From Purpureocillium takamizusanense (taxonomy: Eukaryota > Ascomycota > Sordariomycetes > Hypocreales > Ophiocordycipitaceae), in assembly GCF_022605165.1 (NCBI RefSeq), contig NC_063071.1, positions 744,001-808,000 on the forward strand: a stretch of 64,000 bases of DNA, written 5' to 3'. The position numbers were made by a program, and so were the translations under genes. Below, one piece after another: positions 22,094-36,727 of this stretch. The notes beneath the pieces are model-generated. The model was not told the DNA's origin. It saw only the letters and a list, made by a program, of their open reading frames with translations, and made no database searches. The number at the start of each line of letters is the position of its first letter. Position 1 is the stretch's first letter.

Positions 22094-25000
22094 GCGTGCT
22101 TGTGCCGTCCGCCACGCCGCATCTGGCTCGCCGTTCCCAAGGACGGACCAGAGTCGAGCACACCGTTTGGAAAACGTACAGTATAGATGTGGGTGGCAAG
22201 GAGACGGAGGGGGTGGGAGGAAATTCGAGAGGGAACCCAACAGCAGCAAGCACCTCGAGCAGGTGCCGGGTCTGGTACGGGTTAAAAAGCAGGCACTTGT
22301 ATAACAACCACCACCCAACAGATGGCCAAAGCCTCTCGTGACGAAGAGGCAGACGGGGGGTTCGGAAGCACCTGTGTAATGAATGACTTAGTTATGAGGA
22401 GCTGTGCGCGCGCACGACATGCTCTGTTGGGGAGCTTGGTACTAACGCAGGTGACGAGACCGACTAACAAGATTTCGTGCGTCGAAAGGCCCCCCCGGAT
22501 CAGCCAGAGCACGGTCCCGAGGCGCCGCCGCCGCTGCCCTCTGGCCTCGCTCTCCGTCTTCGTTTGTGGTATGTGCGCGCGTGGCTACAACAACCGTTGG
22601 CCAGGGGCGTCGGGTAGCCGAACAAGGCGTCCCGGTTTCTCGATCACCCTCGCAGGTATAAGTTGTTCGCACGAGATGGCGTTGTGGGCGAGGTCGGAGG
22701 AAAATAAATCATCATATATACCTCTGTATTACTTGGCTGGACCTTAACTAACTTTGCTGCTAGCAGGTGCATGCGTCCAGCATGTTGTATGATGGTTCAT
22801 TTATAATTAGCACCTACTGCTTGTGTCTTTTTGCTGTGCGGTGCTGTGCGGTGCTGCACGATTTGATCAGGCAGGCACGACCTCGGTCGAGGCCATCCAT
22901 GCCTTCCTCACCTTGTCTTCCAGGGAACGGCCGGCGACGGCTTGCAGAGCAGGTCACTTGGGTAGGTACGTACCAGCTTTCCATTGCCGCGATGCAACAC
23001 CACCAGACGCCCCCCCCCCCTCTCCATCCCGTAATGACCGTCACCCTCCTCCTTGCCCTACCCATGCCCTGCCTGGCCTGGTCTGTCCTGCCCTACCATG
23101 GTGCCTCGCCTCGCCTCACCTTGCCTCGTTATTAGCTGCGCGGGCTGGCTTGCACCCCTCCTCCTGTGAACTTTCGACTGCCGCTGCTGCTGTGCCTCGA
23201 GCGGCAGCATGCACCCCTGACCTGATGACGGCCATGATGAGCCGTTCAAGACGTCCATCGACCCCAGCCTTCTGTCCGTCCCCCTTCCTCATCCAAGCCT
23301 GGGCATGCCCGGGGATGGCATCGCACGCGCGGAACTGGGCTGAGGCCCTCTCCACTGGGCGACAGGGTGCCTTGGACGAGGCTCCAATCAGAGCCAACGG
23401 TCAACCTGGTTTGTTCCAGTTCCAGTTCCGGTTCCAGTCCTCGTTCGGGTCTAATGCTCTCCAGACATCGCCATTCATTGCCCGTCGGCGGCCTGGGCTC
23501 TACTACCACACTGAACCCCGTCGCCGCACACCATGGCATGGCGGCCCAAGTCGAGGCGATCGACAAGGGAAAAAATCATACCGAATTGCCTGGTCAGAGC
23601 ATGACAACGCGCACGGGCGCCTGGGCTCCGTTGAGCCTATTCAGCGCCATGCGAGGGACCAACCGCAAACTCCCGCCAGTCCGAAAACGGACCGCCCGAG
23701 ACCCAGGCGGCATGAGTCCTGGGGTACGTGGATAGCCCTGCTGCTGCGGACGTGCATTGGGCAACGCGTGGCAGCCAGGTCAGGGGGGTTGCGCTGCAGC
23801 GTCGCAGCAGAGGCATGTTTTCGATGCTTCCCCCGAGCCTAAACTGCCGTCTCACCCTTCCCATTGAAACGGCCCAGATGGTGCCACCCGCCATGCAACC
23901 CCAGCCCCACGCACAGGTATACTATCGAGAAAAGAAGAGATGAGAACCTTGGGACCGGCCTTGGGATGGCTCGATTTTGATTTTTTCCTCCATCGGCTTG
24001 TTGTTCTTGGGGCTTTGCCATCTGTTCATATGCCGATTGATTCGACGTTTACATAACCTTAACGCTCTGCGGGTAGACACTTGTGTGCCTACTACTACTA
24101 CAAGTCTACAACTAGCGCAACGCAGCAGAAGCACCATGCTCGGCAGTCGAGCTACGCAGGTATGGCAGCGTTCTCCACTGCCGGGGAGGCTCGTAGCTTG
24201 CTTCACACTCACACTTCCTTCAAACTCCGAAATGGGACGCACGCCTCCCGACTGGGCGCCCGGACTGGATGCTGGGAATCGACATGCCGTCGGAACGGTA
24301 TCCTTGAGACGAGCCTCGGCAGCAGCGCCGCCCACGGGCAACGACAGCTCCAACCTCGTAATGCCCTTTCGTCGGCCTGCGGCTCGCAGGCACAAGGATT
24401 ACCCTGCCAGAGAGCAGTTGCCGTCGCTGAGCAGCTCCCCTAACCGGCCGTCGGCAACGAGCATTGTTCGTTTGTTCGCGAATCGCGACTGCACCCCGTC
24501 CCTGGCGCTCCCCTGGCGCCCACGACTAAGAGCCGCGCTTACCGCGATAATTCGGTTCATCTGTTGTGCCCTTCTGTCATTCGGCCCGTCATGGCATCAT
24601 CACCGGGCTTCTCATCCAATCTACCCCATCATCCAACACAGACGCAGTAAGCGTTTATTCATCAGGACCGGGCGGGACCGCGCTACCACACATTGTCGTT
24701 ACACACCGATGCGGCCCGATCCCGCAGCTTGAAACAAGACGAGGAATCGCAACCCCAGCACCAGCTTATCGAGCTCCCCACAGGAGAGGAGCACCCACGT
24801 ACACTCTCGCCGTCTCTATCCGAGTTTACTCGTCTCTGTCATTACACAAGGCCGTTTGGCAGGCAATGTCCGACTAATGGCCACCAGTCACCTCCTCATC
24901 GCGAATGCCACACGTGGATTATCAGTAACATGCTGTCAAGTCCAGGGCGGTTGTGGCCTGGCCCTCAGCCTTGTTGGCTGCTGGGTTCTGGTAGCCGAGT

Positions 25001-25241
25001 CCCGAGGCGCGATTGTGTGTCTTGGCTGTCTCGGCCAACGTAGCCTCGTCCCTCAACCGACGCGTTACGTATTTGGCTGACGCCACATGCATGGTATGTA
25101 CAAAATAGGTAGTCACGTTTTGTCTCAGTCGCGACTGGCAGTGGTCAAGGGCTGAGACAGGGTGGCCATCCCAACAAAAGCATTACCGCACCATCAAAGC
25201 AATTCCCCAACCTACATAATTACGCAGCCTGATCCTGGCAT
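22094..25241. other. Gene-poor 3.1-kb intergenic region
   Basis: GC-rich unique sequence with a C run near 23010. The longest frame (22823-23842, plus) has no domain and a composition typical of non-coding GC-rich DNA (Pro, Arg, Ala, Cys). Nothing else can be supported. Confidence 0.45.
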
Positions 25242-27588
<2,347 letters not shown>

Positions 27589-29925
27589 CTTGGCGGTATT
27601 CTTGCTCCTCCTTGTTCTTATTTGGTATTCACTTTCTCACTGCTGCTTGATTCTGAAAATCTCCCGGGTGGTCCCCACGGGGGAGTGAGATGATCCGCGT
27701 CCCTTTTTTCTCTACCTTTTTCAGTGGGGCGTCGGCACGTAGGGCTGAGGATGATGGGACGGCGGCGATGCCGAGACGTAGAGACGAGTGCTACGACGTG
27801 ATGGTGTTGATGTTCACCACCAGTCTTGTCTTCTTCAGAGTCGTGGGCGACCCGGTGGGGAAAGGGGGACAGCGACGCAATTGATGATGAATGAGGAAGA
27901 AGGGGAGGCTGAAGGGGAGAGACGTCGAGTCGAGAGATGAGCTGCTGATGATGGTGGTGGTAGTGGTGGTGGTTCCCCGCTACTTATGGTTATAGTATGG
28001 GTTTTAGTTAGTGTTGCACCCGGGTTCGCCTCGGAGCTATCCTACGCTGTACCCCAGTCTGTTCACCATAATCATCATCCGAAGGGGGGGGAGGGGGGGG
28101 GGGCCTTGCACCACGCCATGGGTTGGATGTGTGTGGAAGGAAGACAGGCCCCGGCTTTTGACAGGCACGGCGGCGCGACGTGGTGGCGTCCTGTAAAGGG
28201 CGAGCGCCATGCCGCCGGCTCACCTCGTGTGTTGTCGAAGGAGGGGCGCGCCGTTTGAAGCGATTGAACTGAACGTGAACGAACTCAGTCCACCCCCATC
28301 TTTTGTCAATTTAGCGTCTTATCGACAGCGACAGGAGGGAGGGGGAGGAGCCACGTCTGGACTCTGGAGAGGCATGCCATGATCCATCCATCAGAGCCGC
28401 TGGCCCTGGTTTCACTCACTTCACCACTTTTGCATTCTCGCCCGTCGTGAAATTAGTCGTTGTGGTTCCAGTGCGACGCCCGTGCCCCGAGTGGGCGCCG
28501 CATCTGTCCCCAACCAACTACATACTGCACGACAACATCTCATCGTCGTCACCACGGACCAACGACGCCATGCATCGTCGTCTAACCCAGCAGCAGCAGT
28601 CAAGCGAAGAGCATCTTACCTATCTACCTGACCCTCCAATACCGCACTGTGAGTAGTACTGCTGTGGCTTGTCATCTAGATGGGCGCCCAATGTGCCAAT
28701 AATCCTCGTAGCACCGGTGCACCGCATCGTTGTTCTTCAGCCCCCCTTGCTCGATCGAAACAGGAACATCGTCGTCGGGCTTTTTTCCCATCAATCACGC
28801 CCATATCATGCCCATGCATGCAAGGTTGCGAACCGAGCGACAGCCGCCATCTGTACTTGTCCTCCTGCCCCCTCCACTCCTCCTCCTCCTCCCCCAGGGT
28901 GGTGGATTGGGGGGCACGCACGCACCGAACGAACTGATGATCACCGCGGCCCAGTATGGCAGTGGCTGTTGGTGGAAACCCGAATCCCACGAATGAGGGG
29001 TGGGGAGGCCAAGCAAAGCATCCCTGAAGCATGCGGGCTCAGGGATGCGTCTCTCTCCGCCTTTGAACCCTCAAACAAGCCCAAGCCCCTCCCCCAGAGC
29101 CGGCTTGGCAGCCGCTGTCGTTTGTCGTCGTCGTGGCGGCGGCGGCGGCGGCGGCTTCTGGCCCCAGCGAAGAAAAAAAGGGCGGCGGCGTGGGGAAAAG
29201 CCAAAGCGTCCGCCCGCTCGGCTCCGCTCTCTCACTCTTTGCAAATCAGCCGTCGGGGCCACTGCACCCATTTGCCAAAAAACGCGGGGGAATGAGGCAA
29301 GGTCCCCCCTCTTCCCCCGGTGATTGCTTGCCGGTGCGGAGAGCGATCGTCTGCGGCTAGTACATGTGTCCATGGTGCTGACAGGGCGCCAGAGCGATGC
29401 GGCCGAAGGGACACCCCCCTCGTGATGGCATGCAAGGATGGTTTGCGCTTTTGGCAAAGCAGCGGGCGGCTTTGCTCGTGGGGATGAAGGAGCAAACGCC
29501 GCTCCACACTCCCCGACCCCTGTCTGGGGGCTATTCAAACATGTCAAATGCCGATGGGCATGGCTTCGCTCGCATCGCTCATGGTTGCGCACCTCTGCTG
29601 CCACGATACGGTGCGGTTTGCTATACTGCAGCACCTCGTGGAGTGAAATGAACGACCTAACAAGCCATGATGCTTGGGGCAAATACAAAGTACCATGCCG
29701 GGTGCGAGTGTTTGCTCCATGGCCATGCAACAACAAGAAGACGTACAAAGCATAGTACGATGCGTATGAGGTCATCACCACGTGGCTAGGTGCTCCAGAA
29801 CGATGCTACTCCTGTACAATCAAGAAGTAAAACATCCGGCAGACGGTAACTGCCTCCCACCTCCGTGGCTCCTCGCATGTGCGGACATGTCTACGAAGTA
29901 CTTCGAACCAAACATAGTCTGTTGT
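27589..29925. other. 2.3-kb intergenic region upstream of the permease
   Basis: Promoter side of the permease gene and 3' side of the DUF2264 gene. Holds GGT/GAT repeats (27945-27975), a long G run (about 28084-28105) and a GGC run (about 29133-29155). ORFs here look like GC shadows. Confidence 0.45.
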
Positions 29926-32597
29926 CTACCTAGCTCCATGCCATGCCCCATCGCGAGCCATCTCGGACTCTAGCCACTTTGGCACGCTCGGCGGTGCATC
30001 CCACCCGTCCAGATACGTCTCCTTGGGCACGCCGGCGCCGCCGGGCTTGGCATATATCGCGGACACGTACCAGACCGTCTGGCCCGCGGCGATGGTGTGC
30101 TGCAGCGTCGGAATCGTCGTGCGGCTGTCCACGAGGTTGGAGTTGGGGTCCGCGTTGACGAGCATGGCGCGCCGCCGCGGCAACACAGACGGCGAAGACG
30201 GTGACGGTGACGGTGACGGTTCCAGGGCCTTGATGCCCACGGCGCCGGCCTTGTTGGAGACGGCGAACGCGCCCTCCGCGCCCTCCGCCCAGCCCGCCGG
30301 CGTGTTGACGTCGTAGTTGCCGATAATCATGGGCGACGTCCCCTCGCACCTCTCCCGGTCATACGGCTCGAGGTACCGCCCGGTGCGCGAGTCGACGTTG
30401 CAAACGGCAAACGAGCCGTCGGCCGTCATGAGCGCGCGGGCGCCGCCGTTGTCGATCCTGTGGACGCGCAGGTGCCAGTTGGGCGCCCGCTCGGTCGGCG
30501 GGACGAGCGTCGTCGTGACGCGTACGTCGGCATAGGGACGCCATACGGACACTAGCACGGGTTCGTCGTCATGTCCACGTTCATGGCCGCCGCCGCCGCC
30601 GCCGCCGCCGCGATGTTCGAGCCCTGCATACTCGGAGAGGCGCCGCGCGCGCCAGTGGTCCCCGCCGTCGTCCGACAGGCCGAGCTGCGAGGCGAGCGCG
30701 TGCTGCTCGAGCGACAGTAGGCCCGGCGGCACCGAGTAGCCAAAGGCGCTGCTGTAGGCGAAGCCGCCGTACTTGGCGTGCGAGGCCTTCATCGGGTAGC
30801 CGCAGGCCTGGCCCGACGACAGGAGCATGCAGTGGCCGCCGCGATAGCTTCACGTCGGGGACACCCACGTCAGTCGGAGAAACTTGTGATTGGTGGCAAA
30901 ACAAAAAAGACAACTGTATGTGATGGGAGCGCTCGCTCGCTCACCTCGTAATGTGTCCGGGGTGCTTCAGGGCCTTGACGGGAGGAAACGCGCTACTGTG
31001 TAGCTCTTCCTTGGATGTCCAGAACGGGTGGCTCTCGGGCACGGCAAGGCAGATGAAGGCTATGCATGCCCAGTACTGCGGGCGTGGGCGCGGACGGTAT
31101 TAGCCTGAGATGGGGGAGACACACACACACACACACACCCTCTTCTCGCCCTGTTCTGGATAAACTCACCGGGCTACCTGGACTGTTGTAGTTTTCCGTC
31201 AACTGCCGCGCGTCAGCTCCTGAAATTCCACCCAACACAGAAGATTTTCTCTGGCATGTTTTGTTCCACTTACATACATGTTTGGATACAAGTATCCAAG
31301 CGACAGGGTGCCGCTCGACGTCCACATGTCCGTCTGCGTCTGCCACCAGCGCAGGTTGCGCAGGACGATGCCCTTGACCATGCCCCAGGTCAGGGGCGCG
31401 GGCAGCTCGACGTCGGCGTAGGCGAGGGTGCTCCAAAAGGCCACCATGGCGAAGCGGTACCCGACGCTGCGGCCAAAGGGGATGGCGCGGCCCTCGTCGT
31501 CGTAGTAGTGCACCAGGTCCAGCGCGGCCATTTGCGCGCGCCGCTTGAACTCGGCCGCGCGGGCTGGGTCGTCGGCTCCGCCGATGGTGGCGTAGAGCAG
31601 CTGCAGGGTCTGGATGGCGAAGCTGGACGAGTAGTAGTCCATCTCTGCGCAGGGGGGCATGAGTATTCGAGGAACGTTCCGTATAAGAGGGAGAAGAAAG
31701 CGCGGGAAGTAGGTAGGTAGGGGGGGAGAGAGAGATAGAAAACGTACGGTGGATGCCCTCGGGCCCGTCGTTGGACCAGCCGTCGCCGCGGTAAAACGTG
31801 TCGAGGTGCTCAATGTCGCGGTCGAGCCGCTCCTGAGAGTAGCGGCCGCCGTTGCGCTTGAGGCCGAGGTTGGCGAAGACGCGGAACCAGAGCCAGTTGG
31901 TGTTGGGCATGCTGTGGGCGGGAAAGTCAGTCAAATGTGTCTTCATGCCAATGACAGCGGGACAGTTAGCATCGGAGAACAGGGTGGACGTGCTTCTTTT
32001 CGTTGATGGAGTTGCCGAGCCACGTCTCGACGTTGGCGCGCTCTTTCGGGGAGAGGGACTCCCAGAACACAGGGGCGACGGCGAGGGTATATCCTGCAGT
32101 CGAGTAAGTAATGAGAGTCAAGGTTTAGTATAGAGGTGGGTTGTCCCCCTTTGCTCACCCAACGGACACATCTCGACCATGCGCTGGTCGTTGTCGCGGG
32201 GGAAGCCCCAGAACTCGGGGCTCTCCGGGTCGGTCCCGGCCTTGAGCCCGGCGAGCCATGCCTCGGTGCCGCCGCCGCCGCCGGGCCTTGCGTCGTGGTA
32301 GTGGCCGCCGCCAGCAAGCAGGGAGGCGAGCCCCCAGAGCGGGCGCGCGAAGCCCTCGAGCTCGGCGGCGGCGGCGTCGAAGCGCACGGCGGTGGCGCCG
32401 GGGCAGCGGACGCGGGCGCGGCACGGCGAGAAGAAGGGCGTCAGCGGGTCGAGCAGCGTGATGAGCAGCTCCTGCACCGAGGACCGGCCGGAGAGCGGCA
32501 CGCGCGAGAAGGGGTGGGCGGCGCCGCCATTGTAGCCGAGGTTCAGGGGGGCGGCGTTGTTGCTGTTGTTTGTGGATGAGGTGGTGGTGCTGGCCAT
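29926..32597 (-). CDS. DUF2264-family protein
   Basis: Seven exons: 32159-32597, 31994-32093, 31748-31911, 31274-31644, 31170-31202, 30945-31075 and 29926-30847, joining in phase to 719 residues from the ATG at 32597. The conserved core reads through the junctions: [51 protein letters not shown] and [19 protein letters not shown]. These are the signatures I associate with DUF2264, whose members are thought to have an alpha/alpha-toroid, glycosidase-like fold; no activity is established. The C-terminal exon is beta-rich with a Gly run ([12 protein letters not shown]). There is no signal peptide, since residues 1-20 are Ser/Thr/Asn-rich, so it is probably cytosolic. Intron 2 (31912-31993) must use a GC donor (AA|GCACGT), because no GT site keeps the frame. 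A role in carbohydrate breakdown is an inference. Confidence 0.87.
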
Positions 32598-34255
32598 GGT
32601 GACGGGAGGTGGGAGTGATGATGGATGGTGGTTGCAGTGAATAGGCGCTGGTCCGATGTGACAATGGACTCCAATGTGGTGATGCCTCGTACCAGACTGC
32701 ACGCACCGGGGAAGGGCCGTGTAAGCCGAGTCGAGTTGTTTGACGGTACGAGCGCAGGCCACTTACACGCCACACTGACGAGTCACGACGATTCAAAGAT
32801 AGGTATACTGTACCGTATACCTTGAGCGTCAAAACGTTGGCGGCAGAGGGGGCTGCGTTGCACGCCAAATAAAGCAGCAGCAACGCGGCGTTTGAGCAGC
32901 GGCGGGCCTCGCGCAGGTAGCAATTCAAATGCAAATGCCGCCTGGGCGGCGTCGTCGCGTCTGGGCTCCGCAGCCGGACGTCCATGCCGCAGAGCATCGC
33001 CGCTATCGCTGTTGCTGATGATGGGAGCGATGGAGACGGCGCCACCGTCTCGTGGAGCTTCTTGTCACTTGCCGCCGTGGGCTAGCTTGCTGTGGGGGAG
33101 ACGGGAGACGGGGGTGCTTGCGGGATGGCGAGGGGGCTTGGGCATTCGGGTAAAGTTAGCCAAGGCGGCTAAACTGCCGCCGAGCGGATAATACAGCAAT
33201 TGTTATAGAGTTAGTAGTACGGAGTACTGTTCGCACAGAGACTGGAGAAAAGGCTGGCCGCATAGACAATCTACTTGTGTTCTACCCTCGCCGTACCCGT
33301 ACATAACGCCGCTCATAGTGCTATTAACTAGACAACCAAGGCAGCCATCTGGATCCAGGCGTGCAACTTGGGCTGTTCAAACCCGTTACAGTCGCTCAGC
33401 TACTTACTTGTCCATGTTATGATGGGTACTGTACAGTATAGTACAAACGTCTTTTTAATATGAAACGCTTCTCGACCGATTACTGATCCCTAACGTTGGT
33501 ATCGGTCTCCTACCAATATACTAGCCCTGCCTAAACACGCTGGAACTGGAAGTCACAAGGTCAATCTTTTTATCTGCGACCATGGTCGTCTATGCAGCTA
33601 TGATACTTACTGTTTACTGTACTCGAGACTACCCGAGTTTGCAGGAGCTGCTTAGCCAAGTGTGCTTTCCTAATCCTTTTGCGGGCGATCATAACTCCAT
33701 CTGCTTCTGAATGCGAAAATGTGTGGCTCGACATCAAGCGACCTGGTACGCGACTTGTACATTCCGGCACGAGGAAATCGCCATCATCCGTGAGCCGGAC
33801 GATTCTGTGGCGCTTGTCTTCGTCCTGTGCCTGCACCCTCGTATCACGCCGGCAGTCCGGCTCATCCGACACAATCGGAAATCGAAAGGGCCCCGTGTGC
33901 ATAAGACCTTCAACCCTTAATTTGCAGTTTAATGTGCAACATAGACTGGTTGTGCAAGGGAGTGATGCAATGTCGCGGGTGTCTTGCTATACTACACAAT
34001 GAGTTACGCATAGATTTAGACCATCGGCGCGATCACCTCAACTGGCTATATCATTCGAGGTGAGCATTGTGAGAGGTGACGGGTCCTGAAGGGCGATGTT
34101 TTGGACTCAAACAGTAGACCGGAATCTGGCGCCTCCGTGATTGCTTGCTTCAGTGAGAAACTGGTGTCAAGGGCGTGGACAACGCATATTCGCAACAGCA
34201 ATTAAATTACCAGACTACAAGGTAAGCATCCACGCCTCATGAGGAGGAAGGCGGC
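32598..34255. other. Intergenic between DUF2264 gene and secreted repeat protein gene
   Basis: Divergent promoter region. AT content rises after about 33180. It holds the AGTAC-GGA-GTACT palindrome at 33216-33228. No coding frame of substance. Confidence 0.45.
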
Positions 34256-34262
34256 ATATAAG
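34256..34262 (+). promoter_or_regulatory. TATA box of the secreted repeat protein gene
   Basis: ATATAAG about 145 nt upstream of the ATG at 34407, followed by pyrimidine-rich sequence (CTTGGACTCTTCCTGC, CTCTGTCACTGC), a usual fungal core-promoter arrangement. It supports the gene call at 34407-35474. Confidence 0.5.
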
Positions 34263-34406
34263 TTGCACTTGCTCATACTTGTTCTGCTTGGACTCTTCCT
34301 GCTACGCTCTGTCACTGCTAAGTACTCGCTCTAGCATCGACGCTTGGACACATCCATTATTTCTCATCCTCTGGGCTTTTGCAGTCTTTATAACCTGTCT
34401 CTAACA

Positions 34407-35474
34407 ATGAAGTTGAACCGAATTTTGGCTCTCCCAGCCTACCTTGGTACCTGGGTTGCTTGCGTAGGCTGTCTGGCTGTTGTCAATGATGGTAAGAGAA
34501 AGTACGGATAGTCTACCGACTGTAGATGGTAACTAAAGTGTATAGGCACAACTAGGGCCTCAACTGGGAACGAGGTGCTCAAACTGGCAGCTGGATCTTG
34601 GAGCGACACCACACCTGCGCGCGTTGCCGACCATGCAATGCCGAAGATTCAGGACGCCGCCGAATTCGTAGGGCAACTAGACGCATGGGTACATAAAACT
34701 CCCGCTAACACGGGATCTAGGGCACTGCCGCTCTCGGCAAATTCAAAAGCCGCTGGGACGAGCTTCTGGCCAACATGACTGGAGGCAACGAAGAAGCAAT
34801 GCAGGCCGCTCGCACCGGAACAATCAGAGTACTTCAGACTGCTAAGGGCCGCCTTGAGAACGTATGTCCGGTTTCCTCATGTTTGGGAATGCACCCGCTG
34901 ACTGGCAATATGTACCAGGGGGACGCAGATGTCGATGCTGTCATCCATGATGCTATATCGCTCCTAAGAAATGCTACCAGCAAGCTCAACCTCAACGACG
35001 TCGCCCGCGACGGACTCGGAATGCTACGCGCCTTTGTTGACAGCCATGACCTCAACAAAGTTTTCAAGACATGGCTTGGAAGTCCAGCTAATTCGAGCAG
35101 CAGCAACGGAATATTGCCGACGCGCTCTCTCGGCACACACCGTACCATTTTATCGGCCGTTTTTAGCAGAGTAGGTGATGTCTAAAACAGTTAGCTCCAA
35201 TTGTGACCTAACTAAGGGTTATCAGGACCTCATGGATCTCACATCTCTTGGAACTGTCGCTCTTCAGATGCTGCGTGGCTTTGCGGATAATGCAGATTTA
35301 AACAACCTGGCAAAGCAGGCTCTTGACGCCTTGGGAGCGCTTCTGGGCACCGTAGACCTCAACCGACTGGTCGGGAAAACGACGACAGTTATGGACAACG
35401 TCGTTGGAGGCGTCAACTTCAGTGATATATTGAAAAGGGGGCTCGCGCTGCTGATGCAGCTGCTTTCTAAGTAA
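34407..35474 (+). CDS. Secreted protein with ~20-residue amphipathic repeats, unknown function
   Basis: Five exons: 34407-34491, 34546-34688, 34721-34861, 34919-35170 and 35226-35474, joining in phase to 289 residues. An N-terminal signal peptide is clear (MKLNRILALPAYLGTWVACV, cut probably near GCLAVVNDG). After a helical N-terminal part, the last ~150 residues hold a repeat of about 20 residues starting D/N-L-N-x-hydrophobic: LNLNDVARDGLGMLRAFV, HDLNKVFKTWLG, ADLNNLAKQALDALGALLG, VDLNRLVGKTTTVMDNVVG and VNFSDILKRGLALLMQLLS. These look like stacked amphipathic helices. The mature protein has almost no Cys. Intron 3 (34862-34918, 57 nt) has no stop and keeps the frame, so retention would add 19 residues with two Cys. 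I recognise no family. The gene sits alone in an accessory, RIP-flanked stretch, which would fit an effector- or surface-type protein, but this is inference. Confidence 0.7.
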
Positions 35475-35880
35475 GACTTTACCTCGGGCTGGTCCCGGCG
35501 GGATTAAGCGAGACGATTATCAGAGGTTCGGCCTTCAGCCACCCATCAGGAAGGGGGATCCGTGGGGGGGGGGGCGGGGGGGCGAGGTTTGCTTTGCTAT
35601 AAAACAATAAAACGGGTTGTTATAACCGTACCCGCTGAAATTGCAACCTGGACAAGGTGGGCTGGTTGCAGGTTATCGACAAATTGCAGACAGTTAGCAA
35701 CTAGACTCCCTGAAGCTCCTTTTAACCTTTGAGCTTGACAGAGGTGAATCAATTTGGTCCTTTATGCATACAATAGGAGCAATAGACGACAGGAAGTGAG
35801 GAGAGTGAGCGGCAACATGATAGCGTAATCACCTCTTGTGCGTGTCGTATCGACCTAACGCCTGTTTAACCGTGCGTGTA

Positions 35881-35934
35881 GGGCCCGCCACCCCAAGGAC
35901 CAGAACTGGATCAAGCACAAGGAGAAATGTGAGG
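35881..35934 (+). pseudogene. Possible MYND zinc-finger exon remnant
   Basis: After an acceptor-like GTGTAG at 35875-35880, the frame reads RHPKDQNWIKHKEKCE, which fits the end of a MYND finger (W-x2-H-K-x2-C). No upstream Cys pairs of the finger and no long frame remain in the surrounding kilobase, and stops follow soon downstream. Probably a decayed fragment; with so few residues a chance match is possible. Confidence 0.25.
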
Positions 35935-36219
35935 TCTTGCGTGTATCGAGAGAAAGCGAGAGAGACGTGACACAGGGCTCACAGCACAGATCAAACAGCT
36001 CGTCTGTATGTGCAATGTGATGATGGAGAGGCTAGGCTAGGCTAATCGTACATGCTGTGGTGGGCTTTTGAGGAAGCCACCCCACGTGACCCCTCTGTGG
36101 GTCCCAACAAGAAATATGTCTAATAAATAGCTCCTATCCCGATGCTTCGGGCTCTGTTGGCGGGCCACTGTCTATATTGGAACTCGAAAACGTCCCCGGA
36201 TGGCACGGGCTCCTGAATT

Positions 36220-36558
36220 TCAGGCATTTAGATGTGTGATCATCGCGCTAAGGAAACCGCTCTTGTATTCTGCGTTGGTGAGGATGTCGGTGTTGAGGCG
36301 GAGGCTCTTGTCGTTTGACCTGCCGTTGCAATGTTCATTGCGGGTATTTTCGCCCGTGTCTTCAACAGAAATGGGGTGCTCGCCGTGCTCGCCTTAGCGA
36401 CGGGGCTCGATCTCCGCCTGATAAACAACTTGGAAGGTACCCTTCCGACCCGAAACTTTCTGGAAGGTGCCGCCCATCTCTTCAAACAATTGGTAGGCCG
36501 TCTCGGGGATGCCAATACGCAGGCCCTTTATATATCCTTGTTTGCAGGCGGGGTGAAA
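36220..36558 (-). pseudogene. Unidentified gene relic with one in-frame stop
   Basis: The minus strand from about 36558 reads a protein-like segment (GLRIGIPETAYQLFEEMGG, then FQKVSGRKGTFQVVYQAEIE), hits TAA at 36396-36394, then continues open (ISVEDTGENTRNE .. TDILTNAEYKSGFLS) to a TGA at 36220. The composition is more like coding sequence than other frames nearby, and there is no good start. It lies just 3' of the DUF3632-like gene on the same strand and may be a broken neighbour, or exons I cannot join. The family is unknown. Confidence 0.25.
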
Positions 36559-36727
36559 AGTTGAGCCCGGCTCTCATAGTGGTGGACCTCTATCATGTTC
36601 TGGTTGCAAGATTGAAAGACTCGACGAAACTTCCCCCAGAGTTAGCTGTGTAGTTATATGGTCGTCGTGATCCTGTTAATTGTCGGTTGGTGAGGTAAAG
36701 TTGCCACTAAAGGCTAAGTCTATGACA

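Larger units (their letters stand above)
35475..36727. other. Intergenic with G-rich tract and gene relics
   Basis: Contains a G-run tract at about 35564-35584 that could form a G-quadruplex, the MYND-like fragment and the minus-strand relic listed separately. No intact gene. Confidence 0.4.

Noticed and set aside
22823..23842. 339-codon plus-strand ORF
   Set aside because: Pro/Arg/Cys-rich without domain; overlapping frames on both strands are equally open; no promoter or intron pattern.
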